From assembly GCA_963805295.1 (NCBI GenBank), contig CAWDTW010000069.1, positions 1-64,000 of the forward strand: a stretch of 64,000 nucleotides of DNA, written 5' to 3'. The position numbers and the translations under genes are program-made. This document shows, piece by piece, positions 8,094 through 15,696 of this stretch. The first letter of the stretch is position 1. Each line of letters starts with the position of its first letter. The notes under the pieces are model-generated. The model saw only the letters and a list, made by a program, of their open reading frames with translations, searched no databases and was not told the DNA's origin. Source of the DNA: Roseiarcus sp963805295 (GTDB taxonomy: Bacteria; Pseudomonadota; Alphaproteobacteria; Rhizobiales; Beijerinckiaceae).

Positions 8094-9151
8094 GAGCGGT
8101 ATCCGAACGGATTGAATCGGTTGGGGGATTCCCGAATCGGTTAATTTCTGCTTCCTCATTCACGCTGCGAGAATGGGGGCGGCGGGGATGGGTCTTTCCA
8201 ACGATCTTCGCGAGCGCGTGGTTGAGGCGGTGGTCTTGGGCGGGTTGTCGCGCAATCAGGCGGCCGCGCATTTCAAAGTGAGCATAGCGAGCGCAGTGCG
8301 CTGGGTGAAGCGGTTCAAGACCACGGGCGAAATTTCGCCGGCGCCTTGTGGCGGCGACCGACGCTCCGGCCGGATCGAGGCGCATCACGACTATCTGTTG
8401 GGCCTGATCCGGCGCAGCCCGGACAAGACGCTGCTCGAGATCCAGGAGCGGCTGATCGCCAATTGCGGCGAGCGCTTTGCGGTCTCCGTGCTGTGGCGCT
8501 TCTTCGACCGTCACGCGATCACCTTTAAAAAAACGGCGCATGCCGAGGAGCAACAACGCGCGGACGTGCAAAGTCGACGCCGGGAATGGTTCGCGGGGCA
8601 ACTCGATCTCGATCCGACGAAACTCGTTTTCGTTGACGAGACCGGAGCCTCCACCAATCTCGCGCGCAAAAGCGGACGTTGTCGGCGCGGGCGCCGCTTG
8701 CGGGCGGCCATCCCGCACAGTCACTACAAAACGGTGACTTTGGTCGCCGGCCTTCGCCTTCGCGGCCTGACAGCGGCAAAGACTTTCGACGGACCGATCA
8801 ACGCCGCCCGGTTCGAGGATTGGCTGGAGACATGCCTCGTCCCCACGCTCTCGCCCGGCGAGGTCGTCGTCATGGACAATCTCCCGGCTCACAAGGGGCC
8901 GCGGGTCGAGCAACTCATCAAGGCGGCGGGCGCGGAGTTGCGATATCTCCCAGCCTACAGTCCTGATATGAACCCCATCGAAAAAGCCTTCTCCAAGCTC
9001 AAAGCCTTCCTGCGCAAAATCGCCGAACGGACCGTCGCGGGCCTCATGCGCGCCCTCGAAACCTGCGCCGAAATCTTCAAGCCCTCGCAATGTACAAATT
9101 ACTTCAAATCCTGTGGTTATGAGCACGATACAGGATGATCGGATTCCGCTC
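8094..9151 (+). mobile_element. IS630-family insertion sequence, complete
   Basis: Bounded by imperfect terminal inverted repeats GAGCGGTATCCGA (left) and GAGCGGAATCCGA (right, reverse complement), each flanked by the dinucleotide TA (8092-8093 and 9152-9153), the expected target duplication of this family. Length 1058 bases with one transposase gene. It appears recent: ends, target duplication and ORF are all intact. Confidence 0.88.
8173..9138 (+). CDS. IS630-family transposase
   Basis: 321 residues, one uninterrupted frame. N-terminal HTH (LSRNQAAAHFKVSIASAVRW) followed by the DDE domain: first D in LVFVDETGAS, second D in VVVMDNLPAHKG, and E in YSPDMNPIEKAFSKLK, spaced as in IS630/Tc1. 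An ATG five codons downstream (MGLSNDLRER) is an equally good start. Single-frame members like this cut and paste at TA dinucleotides. Confidence 0.93.
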   Translation: MGAAGMGLSNDLRERVVEAVVLGGLSRNQAAAHFKVSIASAVRWVKRFKTTGEISPAPCGGDRRSGRIEAHHDYLLGLIRRSPDKTLLEIQERLIANCGERFAVSVLWRFFDRHAITFKKTAHAEEQQRADVQSRRREWFAGQLDLDPTKLVFVDETGASTNLARKSGRCRRGRRLRAAIPHSHYKTVTLVAGLRLRGLTAAKTFDGPINAARFEDWLETCLVPTLSPGEVVVMDNLPAHKGPRVEQLIKAAGAELRYLPAYSPDMNPIEKAFSKLKAFLRKIAERTVAGLMRALETCAEIFKPSQCTNYFKSCGYEHDTG

Positions 9152-9153
9152 TA

Positions 9154-9594
9154 GATTTTCTACGAGAAGCGGGCGCGCCGATAAACAGTCACCGAGAAGC
9201 TGAGCGGGGGACGCGAGAGGCAAAGCCTCTTAGCAAGCTGGCCGCGTCTGCGGCCTGATAGGGGTCATCGTGGAATCTTCCCGAAAGAGCACGCTAAGCG
9301 GCGTCGAGGAATTCGGCGCGCGGATTTCGTAGGGGCCGTAAGCGCCGGATCATGCCGACGGCTTCGGGGTCTGTTGATTCGGGCTGCGACATGCAGTGGC
9401 GGATTCTGAACTTATCCGCAGAGTCGTGTCGATAGATTTCAAAGATAACGGGCAGGTTTAACGGGCTATATGCGGCTTTTATGCCACAGCAGGGAACGCG
9501 TTAGGGATCGTCACCCGAATGGGCCATGACGCCGCGCGGCATGGGGGGCTTGCGCCTAGAGCCCGCCCGCGCTGCGGAAGCGAGGGAACGCCCG
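9154..9594. other. gap of about 440 bases
   Basis: The side nearest the IS630 may hold the 5' part of the gene split by that element (open on the minus strand from about 9233 to 9154). The rest is free of convincing frames on both strands. No RNA gene recognised. Confidence 0.4.
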
Positions 9595-10401
9595 TCAGGG
9601 CCTCATACCGATCACCCAAGCCAACCCTTGCTGAGACTCTCCTAAAGGCTCAATGTCGAGCGCCGCTAAATTACCAAACCGCACCGCATGTATAATCGGC
9701 CCGTTTCCTCCAAAACATACGTTGGTAAAATTCGACATTATCTTACCATTTATTCGTACAGGCAGCTCATCTAAACATACAAACTTGTCTCTGAATGTAA
9801 TTGTCAGCGCAGATGGATCAAAGCTTATATTTCCACTTTGCTTCTGTGCGCCATAATTCACAAACTTATGTCCGTCAGCGTAAAAAATAGCAAATCCAAG
9901 CGGATATTTACTTTCTAGATCATGATCTTTGACGATTTGATCCAGTATCGGTTCTAGTATCGGTAACGTTTTATCTTTGTGTTCAATTATTGTGGCAATA
10001 AATTCGACGTTATCATCAAGGCTTGCGAATTTTAATCCTCCCGCTTTTACAAGCTCGCCAATACGCTTCCATGCATAATCAGCAAATGGAGTGTCTGGAA
10101 ATTTTAACGCGAAATTAGTCACTAGAACGATATCATCCGATGCTCGAACCGCATCCCAAGCACTAGAAATATCTTCCGAGGATGGTTCTTTTGGGAGTTC
10201 CGGAATGGGTTTGGGGAATTCCGGAATGGGCTTGGTCTCAATGTTGGGTGCCTGAGCAACGTTCTCAACGCTGAATAGTATCGTAATTGTTGCGGGTATT
10301 ATCGCCGCTAGCATTAGGGGCAGACAAAACAAAATCATCGCGTGCTTCAGGCGTTGCCAAAAGCTGACTCGCTCAAAAAATGAACCAACGGACGCGTTCA
10401 T
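9595..10401 (-). CDS. membrane-anchored protein of unknown function, AT-rich module gene 2
   Basis: 268 residues. A short cytoplasmic N-terminus, one strong membrane segment (about 21-43, MILFCLPLMLAAIIPATITI), a proline-rich spacer with a tandem repeat (IPEFPKPIPELPKEP), then a helical block (WDAVRASDDIVLVTNFALKF, PDTPFADYAWKRIGEL) resembling the single TPR/BamD-like unit that precedes domains in caspase-like and other extracytoplasmic proteins. The C-terminal 150 residues are a beta-rich domain I do not recognise. Visibly lower GC and different codon use from its neighbours, indicating recent transfer. Its ATG overlaps the stop of the upstream gene by four bases. Confidence 0.7.
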   Translation of the reverse strand: MNASVGSFFERVSFWQRLKHAMILFCLPLMLAAIIPATITILFSVENVAQAPNIETKPIPEFPKPIPELPKEPSSEDISSAWDAVRASDDIVLVTNFALKFPDTPFADYAWKRIGELVKAGGLKFASLDDNVEFIATIIEHKDKTLPILEPILDQIVKDHDLESKYPLGFAIFYADGHKFVNYGAQKQSGNISFDPSALTITFRDKFVCLDELPVRINGKIMSNFTNVCFGGNGPIIHAVRFGNLAALDIEPLGESQQGLAWVIGMRP

Positions 10402-10679
10402 TTTGCCAATGCCTTCACGGCTTTAAAAATACCAACTAAAATAATGACAGTAGACGCCAATATTTCAAGGTAAAACATCCAGTCGCCGAGCGAAAGTTGT
10501 GTGAATGGGATAATCTTCCCGTCCAGCCCGAGCATTTTTAGAACATATTCTATCATAGCGATACCAAGTATCGATACTACGGACACGATAAGATGAACGA
10601 CTAATTCTACGATGGGAGATTCTGAGCAACTCCATACTTCGGCGACGAAATCGCGAAGCACGGTCGTGAAACGGGCCAA
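10398..10679 (-). CDS. small two-helix membrane protein, AT-rich module gene 1
   Basis: 93 residues with two membrane helices (about 24-45, LVVHLIVSVVSILGIAMIEY, and 65-87, WMFYLEILASTVIILVGIF). TTG start with GGAG seven bases upstream. It is first in a two-gene operon, coupled to the anchored protein by an ATGA overlap, so the two products probably act in one membrane complex. Base composition matches the second gene. Family unknown; a small membrane subunit of a defence, toxin-immunity or envelope stress module would fit, but nothing proves it. Confidence 0.65.
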   Translation of the reverse strand: MARFTTVLRDFVAEVWSCSESPIVELVVHLIVSVVSILGIAMIEYVLKMLGLDGKIIPFTQLSLGDWMFYLEILASTVIILVGIFKAVKALAK

Positions 10680-10753
10680 TCGTGAGCTCCAACGTAATTA
10701 GCCCTCGTGTTCGGAGGTAGGTCGGAAATCATAGGCCGAAGAGGGCTTCTGCG

Positions 10754-10999
10754 CTAGTGCACGAGCCCATGGGAGGAGCGATCCGGCTCTTCGACAAAGG
10801 ACGCGCGATCCAACTCCTCGACGAGCAAGTGGACGAGCCATATGCGGCAAAGCTCGTCCGGCATGGCGTAAACGCGCTCCGCAAACGCTACCGCGGCGGC
10901 CTGGTGGTCGACCGAGCCGTCCGCCAGCCGGCTGTGCGCGCCGACCTCGACGAGGATATCGTGGATCTCGTCCTCGGTTATTTCATGCGGACTGGTCAT
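10754..10999 (-). CDS. small acidic protein, unknown function
   Basis: 81 residues, ATG preceded by AAAAGGAG eight bases upstream, a strong ribosome-binding site. The protein is acidic and all-helical (EITEDEIHDILVEVGAHSRL, RIWLVHLLVEELDRAS). It has neither signal peptide nor membrane segment. It looks like a small cytoplasmic protein of the kind carried on plasmids and integrative elements. It lies between the membrane module and a long palindrome. Confidence 0.6.
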   Translation of the reverse strand: MTSPHEITEDEIHDILVEVGAHSRLADGSVDHQAAAVAFAERVYAMPDELCRIWLVHLLVEELDRASFVEEPDRSSHGLVH

Positions 11000-11142
11000 T
11001 GCGTCTTCTCCTTTTCAGCGCCGGGATGGCGCTTACACGATATCAATGGGTTACGGCGAGGCCGCCGCCGTCATGACGGCAGATGACGGGTTATCCAGTT
11101 TTCTACATCACACACACATACGCGCGTATACGCCGACAACTT

Positions 11143-11197
11143 TTTGCCGGTGTTGCCGGTGTGTGTTGCCGGTCGTTGCTCCGGCAACACCGGCAAA
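11143..11197. repeat. 17-base-arm perfect inverted repeat (hairpin or cruciform)
   Basis: Arms at 11143-11159 (TTTGCCGGTGTTGCCGG) and 11181-11197 are exact reverse complements, separated by 21 bases that contain another TTGCCGG copy. Outside the arms lie alternating purine/pyrimidine runs (CACACACATACGCGCG on the left, GTGTGTACGCGCGCG on the right) that extend the symmetry imperfectly. There is no T-run, so a rho-independent terminator is unlikely; a replication origin or protein-binding site of the resident mobile element is more plausible. Confidence 0.7.
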
Positions 11198-11311
11198 GTG
11201 TGTACGCGCGCGCGAGGCCGTCACTGCAGCGGCTCCTTTGGCAGTTCCCAGACGACGAAATGCTCGCGGCCCTTGCCGTGTCGCTCCGGCGCCCCGCCTA
11301 ATTTTACTGCG

Positions 11312-12743
11312 TCACAAGTTCTCACGCCGCGAGCGCCTGGCGATCGGCGCGGCGCAACAGGGACATCGTGAGAGCGTATCGACGAGCGCGACCACCAATC
11401 GTCTGCGCATCGTCGCGATGGAGTTCGGTACGTGACGCGCGGTTCGCAGTGGCAGGGCGTCGGGATCCGTCACCGTGGGGAACGGCAGGTTCTTCGCACC
11501 GCGCAATGGGACGAGGTCCTGAGGGGGGAATCGTCTCCCTCTCGGAGACCAGGAATCCGTAGGCCGCGATGCACAACGTGGCGTGATGATGGAAGCCGCG
11601 CCAACCTCGCCCTTCGAAGTGACCGAGCCCGACCTCTTGCTTCAGTTCCTGATAATCGCGCTCGATACGCCAGCGCAGTTTGGCGATGTCCACCAATTTG
11701 CGGAAAGCAATATTCTTCGGAAGCGTCGAGAACCAGTATTTGGTGGGTTTCTCCTCGCCTTCGGGCCACTCGACCAACAGCCACTCTTCCGGCCGAGGCT
11801 CGGTGAGAGTGTAGTCTCGATGCGCGGCGCGAACGCGCACGCGGGCGAAGCGAGACGACAGCCGCTCGCAGCTGCCCTCGCGCCACGTGATCTTGCGCCA
11901 AGCGCGCCTGGGCAAGCCGAGAGCGAGTTCTTCGACCGAGATCGGTTTATGCCCGTCGTCGCGACGGAGGCGCTTCGCTCGCCGGCCGCGGCCAGACCAT
12001 GTCTTCGGCGGCGGCGGCTCCGTGTCGGATGTCCACACCGTGGTGTTCGGTAAGATTCCGGCGACATAGGTCAACGCGAGGGCGCTGACGCCCGCACGCA
12101 GTTGCGTGTTGCAGCCGTAGCCCGCGTCCATCAGCACCACGCCGCGCGGGAGCCCCGCCTCGCAGGCCGCTTCGATCTGCTCGAGGGCGATCTGGGGTTT
12201 GGTTCGGAACTCGATCTCCTCGGGCACGCCGACCTTGCGCCGACGTTCCTCGTCGCTCGCCCACTCCTTCGGCAGATAGAGGCGCCAAGCAACCGGTAGG
12301 CTGGCATGGTGATTGGCGAGAGACAGCGATACGGCGACCTGGCAATTGTCCTGCTTGCCGAGCTGGCCGCAGTATTGGCGAGCGACGCCTACCGAATGCT
12401 TGCCTTGTTTGGGAAAGCCGGTGTCGTCGATGATCCACGCTTCGATCGGCCCGTGGCTCTCGATCGCCGGCAGGACCGTCGCTCCGACCTTGGTCAACAC
12501 CTTCTCGTCCGACCACGGTGACTTGCCGACGAAATGGAGCAACGACTGATGCTGCGCCGCGGTCCTCTCCGGCGCCGTCACCGCCGCCATCGGCTCGACG
12601 CTCTTGCGCTCGCCGGGCATGATCAGGCCCAGGCAATAATCACGCAACGGGCCGGCGCGGTCCGCGTGGCCGATCACACTCACGAGTGCTCGGACATATG
12701 CCGCAAATCGCAACTCGCTGCCGTCTGTCGATCGCCTGGCCAT
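11312..12743 (-). pseudogene. IS701-family transposase with a C-terminal frameshift
   Basis: About 475 residues. Catalytic DDE of the IS701 family: D in EAWIIDDTGFPKQG, D in VVLMDAGYGC, E in RIERDYQELKQEVGLGHFEG. The main frame leaves the family pattern near 11505 and continues in arginine-rich sequence to 11322, while a neighbouring frame supplies the expected tail (KNLPFPTVTDPDALPL, TLSRCPCCAAPIARR) ending at 11312. A single-base indel near 11505 therefore separates the last 60 residues; activity might survive since the catalytic core is intact. The element has cut the 3' end of the adjoining ATPase gene. Confidence 0.85.
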
Positions 12744-12843
12744 CTCACAGCCCCCTTCACGCTGATGATCGAATCTCGCCTCGTAGCTGATTCGCAGCGC
12801 AGGTGGCCCGCGACTTTCTGACTCAGGTTCCGCCTGAAATTTT

Positions 12844-14046
12844 CTAACTCAGTAAGACTAAGACCTTGAACGTGTAGCGCAGGGTCCGCTCGGAAATGCC
12901 CGCTCTGGCGGCTTCGGCAATCACTTCCGCCGCCAGCCGTGGGCCGTTCTTGAGCGCCTCGACGAGGAACAGCGTGGCGTGGGTTCCACGTGCGGCCGGC
13001 TTGGCTTCGAACTTGGCGAGGACGTCGTGAGCGGAGCCTTCGATTGCGCCGCCCCAAAGGACGCGCTGCGCTTCGATCTCGGGCCAATCGTCGAGCGGGC
13101 GTTGGTCCAGTTTGTAATCGAAGCCGCCAAAATCCGGGCCATTTGAAACTTTTGCCCGCATGAGCGCTCGCCGCGCCTCCCGCCCGCCGTTCTGGTCCCG
13201 CGCCGCGACGAGGACGCAGCGCGGCAGGGCGTGAAACGCCAGCGACCCGGACACCCGGTCGAGCGGATTGCCGCCCGCCGTGTTCTTGGTGAAATGGTGG
13301 ACGCCGAGGCCGCAAGCGCCGGTTCGCGCGCAAAGATCCGCGAAGGGCTGGAGGCCGACGCGCTTCTCGACGTTCTTGTGGCTGTCGCCTTTGACCGCGA
13401 CGGCAATCGGGTCGAGGACGATCAGGCGGACGTCCTCGATGCGCTGCATCGTCTGCGTCAGTTTCGGCATGTCGGCGGCCGGGTCGAAGGGCCGTTTCCG
13501 TTCGCCTTCGCGCACGCTTTCGATGAAGTGCATGTGAAACCGATCTCCGCCCGCTGCCAGGAAGCGCGGCAGGAGCGTGTCGGCTATGCCGTCCTCTCCG
13601 CTCCAGAAGACGACGCGGCCCGGTTCGGTCGCCTGACCGTCAGGCCACTGGCCGCCGCTCGTGATGGTCGCGGAGAACGACAGCGCGATAGTCGATTTGC
13701 CGGCGGTCGATTGACCGGCGAGCAGATTGAAAACAGCGCATTGCAGCCAGTTCGGCCACAGCCAGTTGACCGGTGCAGGCTCGACGTCGGCGGCGTTGAT
13801 CAGGACGACTCGCGCGTCTTTCGCCTCGCCGATTTGCGGCGCGCCCCTGTCGGGCGGCGCTTGCGCTTGCACGCCACCGCTTTTCGCCTCGGCCCGCTTG
13901 CGTTTCGCCTTGACGGCTTCGGCGACGAGTTGGTCGAAAGCGTCGACTTCTCCCGGCGTGAAATTGTCGAAATCCGGCGCTTCGAGCGCCTTCGCTTCCT
14001 TGGCGATATCCTTCCGATAGCCTTCGTCCTCGTCGCGGCCGGTCAT
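12844..14046 (-). pseudogene. RepA-like AAA ATPase (plasmid/phage helicase type), 3'-truncated
   Basis: 400 residues remain. RecA-fold (AAA_25) ATPase: Walker A LLAGQSTAGKSTIALS, Walker B VRLIVLDPIAVAV, and a downstream histidine motif (GACGLGVHHFTKNT). Such proteins are replicative helicases or RepA-type initiators of plasmids and integrative elements. The start at MTGRDEDEGYRKD is fixed by an ATGA overlap with the gene before it. Near residue 390, inside a C-terminal HTH (AARAGISERTLR), the frame runs into IS701-side DNA and ends with an unrelated VLVLLS, so the tail is lost. Confidence 0.8.
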
Positions 14047-14321
14047 AACGGCGGCCCTTCGGTCTCTTCGCCGAGCGTCTTCACGACCGCGAAAGCCTCG
14101 CGGGTCACGCTGGCGACCTGCTTGCAATGGACGGCGATGGTCAGCGTGTCGCCTCGGTCGGCGGCCAGTTCGATGCTTCGCCAATAGGAGCTTGCGAGCG
14201 CCGCGAGCCGCCCGATCTCGTCGAGCTTCAGGAAATCGACCGCAGCCTCGGCTTCCGGCGAAGGATGCGGCGTGGCGCCGGACGCGTTCACGGCGCGGAC
14301 GATTTCGCGGAGATCGGTCAT
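14043..14321 (-). CDS. 92-residue cytoplasmic protein in the replication cassette
   Basis: An all-helical protein (HPSPEAEAAVDFLKLDEIGR, SSYWRSIELAADRGDTL) with no recognised domain. Its ATG overlaps the stop of the 49-residue ORF and its stop overlaps the ATPase start, both as ATGA. This places it third in a strictly coupled four-gene cassette. A partner or loader of the ATPase is a reasonable guess from position only. Confidence 0.65.
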   Translation of the reverse strand: MTDLREIVRAVNASGATPHPSPEAEAAVDFLKLDEIGRLAALASSYWRSIELAADRGDTLTIAVHCKQVASVTREAFAVVKTLGEETEGPPL

Positions 14322-14467
14322 CGGCCGCCCTCCGCTTCGAGCCCGTCGGCGTCGAGCGGGCCGGCTTGCGATGTGGCGCGGGCGGCGCTAGAACAGCGCG
14401 TCAGCTCTTTTAGTGTCGCCTTCGAGGCCCGGTCGTCGCCAGCGATCGGGCCTTTCTTTGTCGTCAC
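14318..14467 (-). CDS. 49-residue ORF in the replication cassette
   Basis: A very small gene found by reading the coupling pattern. It starts at GTG in a GTGA overlap with the stop of the HTH gene and ends in an ATGA overlap with the 92-residue gene. The peptide begins MTTKKGPIAGDDRASKATLK and ends GLEAEGGR. Its basic N-terminal half (KATLKELTRC) could be a short helix. Support is positional only: perfect four-base junctions at both ends would be unlikely by chance. Confidence 0.5.
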   Translation of the reverse strand: MTTKKGPIAGDDRASKATLKELTRCSSAARATSQAGPLDADGLEAEGGR

Positions 14468-14653
14468 CGAGCGCTTTCCCGGAGAAGATCGGCGAGCGCG
14501 GCGACCGTGACGAGCCTGCGCGAACCGATTTTAAGCGTCGCGAGCTTGTTTTGCCCGATGAGCCGATAAAGCGTCGCGCGGGAGGCCGCACGCTTCCGCC
14601 GCCTCACGGATCGAGAAGGCGCAACGCTCTGGTTTCTGACGGTCGTTAGACAT
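14464..14653 (-). pseudogene. AlpA/excisionase-like HTH protein, frameshifted
   Basis: The N-terminal half reads MSNDRQKPERCAFSIREAAE then ACGLP in one frame; the C-terminal half reads RATLYRLIGQNKLATLKIG then SRRLVTVAALADLLRESAR in another. Joined, they are a textbook MerR/excisionase helix-turn-helix of about 62 residues. The break is a one- or two-base indel near 14580 in GC-rich sequence. It heads the cassette and would be its regulator or the excision factor of the element. It could be intact in the organism if the indel is an assembly error. Confidence 0.65.
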
Positions 14654-14807
14654 TTGACTGCTGTCCCGTGGGTGCGCTTTTTCAGCGCGTCGCGCACGAT
14701 ACAGCAACGTCTCACCATGTGGTAGGATCAATTCTTAGAAAATTTGATTGTCAACTCATGCTCGATTGTCAACTCTGGCGAATGCCCAGTTGACAATACT
14801 CGCTTTG

Positions 14808-15254
14808 TCAACTGACGCCTGAGAGCTTATTCAAGAGTTGGTTCAATGCGCTTCGCTCTTCGGCCGAAAGTCCGGCGACCTCGCGCGGCTCTGCGCCGGC
14901 GCCGTCGCGCTCCTGAAGCGGTTCGTCCGCCCACAACAATTGCTTCGCCAAAAAGAGCGCCGCCCGCGTCCCGCTCCCGTCGGGCCGCTGTGCATGCCAC
15001 CACACGAGCCGACGCGTCGTCATCGTCGCGATGGCCTTCCCGCGCCGCCAAGCCGCCGCGACTTCCGGATGTTCGCGAAACCGGGCGGACAGCGTCGGCG
15101 CCGTCACGTCGAGGACATACGCCGCCTCGGCCATCGTGCACCTGATCGCCGCCAACCTCTCCAACGTTTCCGCAATCGGAAGCCTGCCGCCCGGAGCGAG
15201 TTTCCTGGGACGGCCCCGCTTTTTGCCGGCCTCTCGCACCGTCGCTGTCGCCAT
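14808..15254 (-). CDS. small-terminase-like HTH protein
   Basis: 148 residues. A basic N-terminal arm (GKKRGRPRKLAPGGRLP), then a helix-turn-helix (IRCTMAEAAYVLDVTAPTLS, RFREHPEVAAAWRRGKA) and a C-terminal helical section (RAALFLAKQLLWADEPLQE). This order resembles phage terminase small subunits and related DNA-packaging or regulatory proteins. An AT-rich stretch with poly-T just upstream on the coding strand may hold its promoter. It belongs with the mobile cassette downstream; no large terminase or capsid gene is present, so an active prophage is not implied. Confidence 0.6.
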   Translation of the reverse strand: MATATVREAGKKRGRPRKLAPGGRLPIAETLERLAAIRCTMAEAAYVLDVTAPTLSARFREHPEVAAAWRRGKAIATMTTRRLVWWHAQRPDGSGTRAALFLAKQLLWADEPLQERDGAGAEPREVAGLSAEERSALNQLLNKLSGVS

Positions 15255-15696
15255 GTCGCAGCGTAGCATGAAAAATACAAAAAAATTACAGGCTGTAGGA
15301 CGCGACGGACCTCCGCACGCGCGCGAGCCGACACCGTTAGATTAGAAGCCCCGCCCCGCCTCTCCAATCAGCCCTGGGAAATCAGACGCGCTCTCAAGCA
15401 AGCGGCGAAGATTTCGCGTCTTGCGCGCTCCCTCGCTCTGCAGACCAGGGCCGTTCGCGTCGTCGTGAAGCCGCTCCTGCTCGTTTTTTGGGCATTGCCG
15501 GGCGCCTGAGGGCGTGCAACCAATTACGGTTTCGCGCCCGGCTGACTGTTGATCCGCCGCATGTTCGCCCACCGCCGCGACCCATCCCTGCCGACCGATT
15601 TCGACTGAGCGCCGCACGAAGACAGCTTGCGGCGGACGGCCGCGACACGCCGAGGCTGCGAGGCGCGCCCCGCCGGGCCCGCCTCGCGCCAACGCA
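15255..15696. other. boundary gap between accessory DNA and phaC
   Basis: No supportable gene. An open frame on the minus strand (15342-15734) overlaps the phaC end and is arginine/glycine-rich without a ribosome-binding site. The A-rich patch at 15268-15290 looks like the promoter of the HTH protein gene. No tRNA or obvious attachment site is visible. Confidence 0.4.

Noticed and set aside
14808..15254. Prophage
   Set aside because: Only a small-terminase-like HTH is present; no large terminase, portal, capsid or tail gene.
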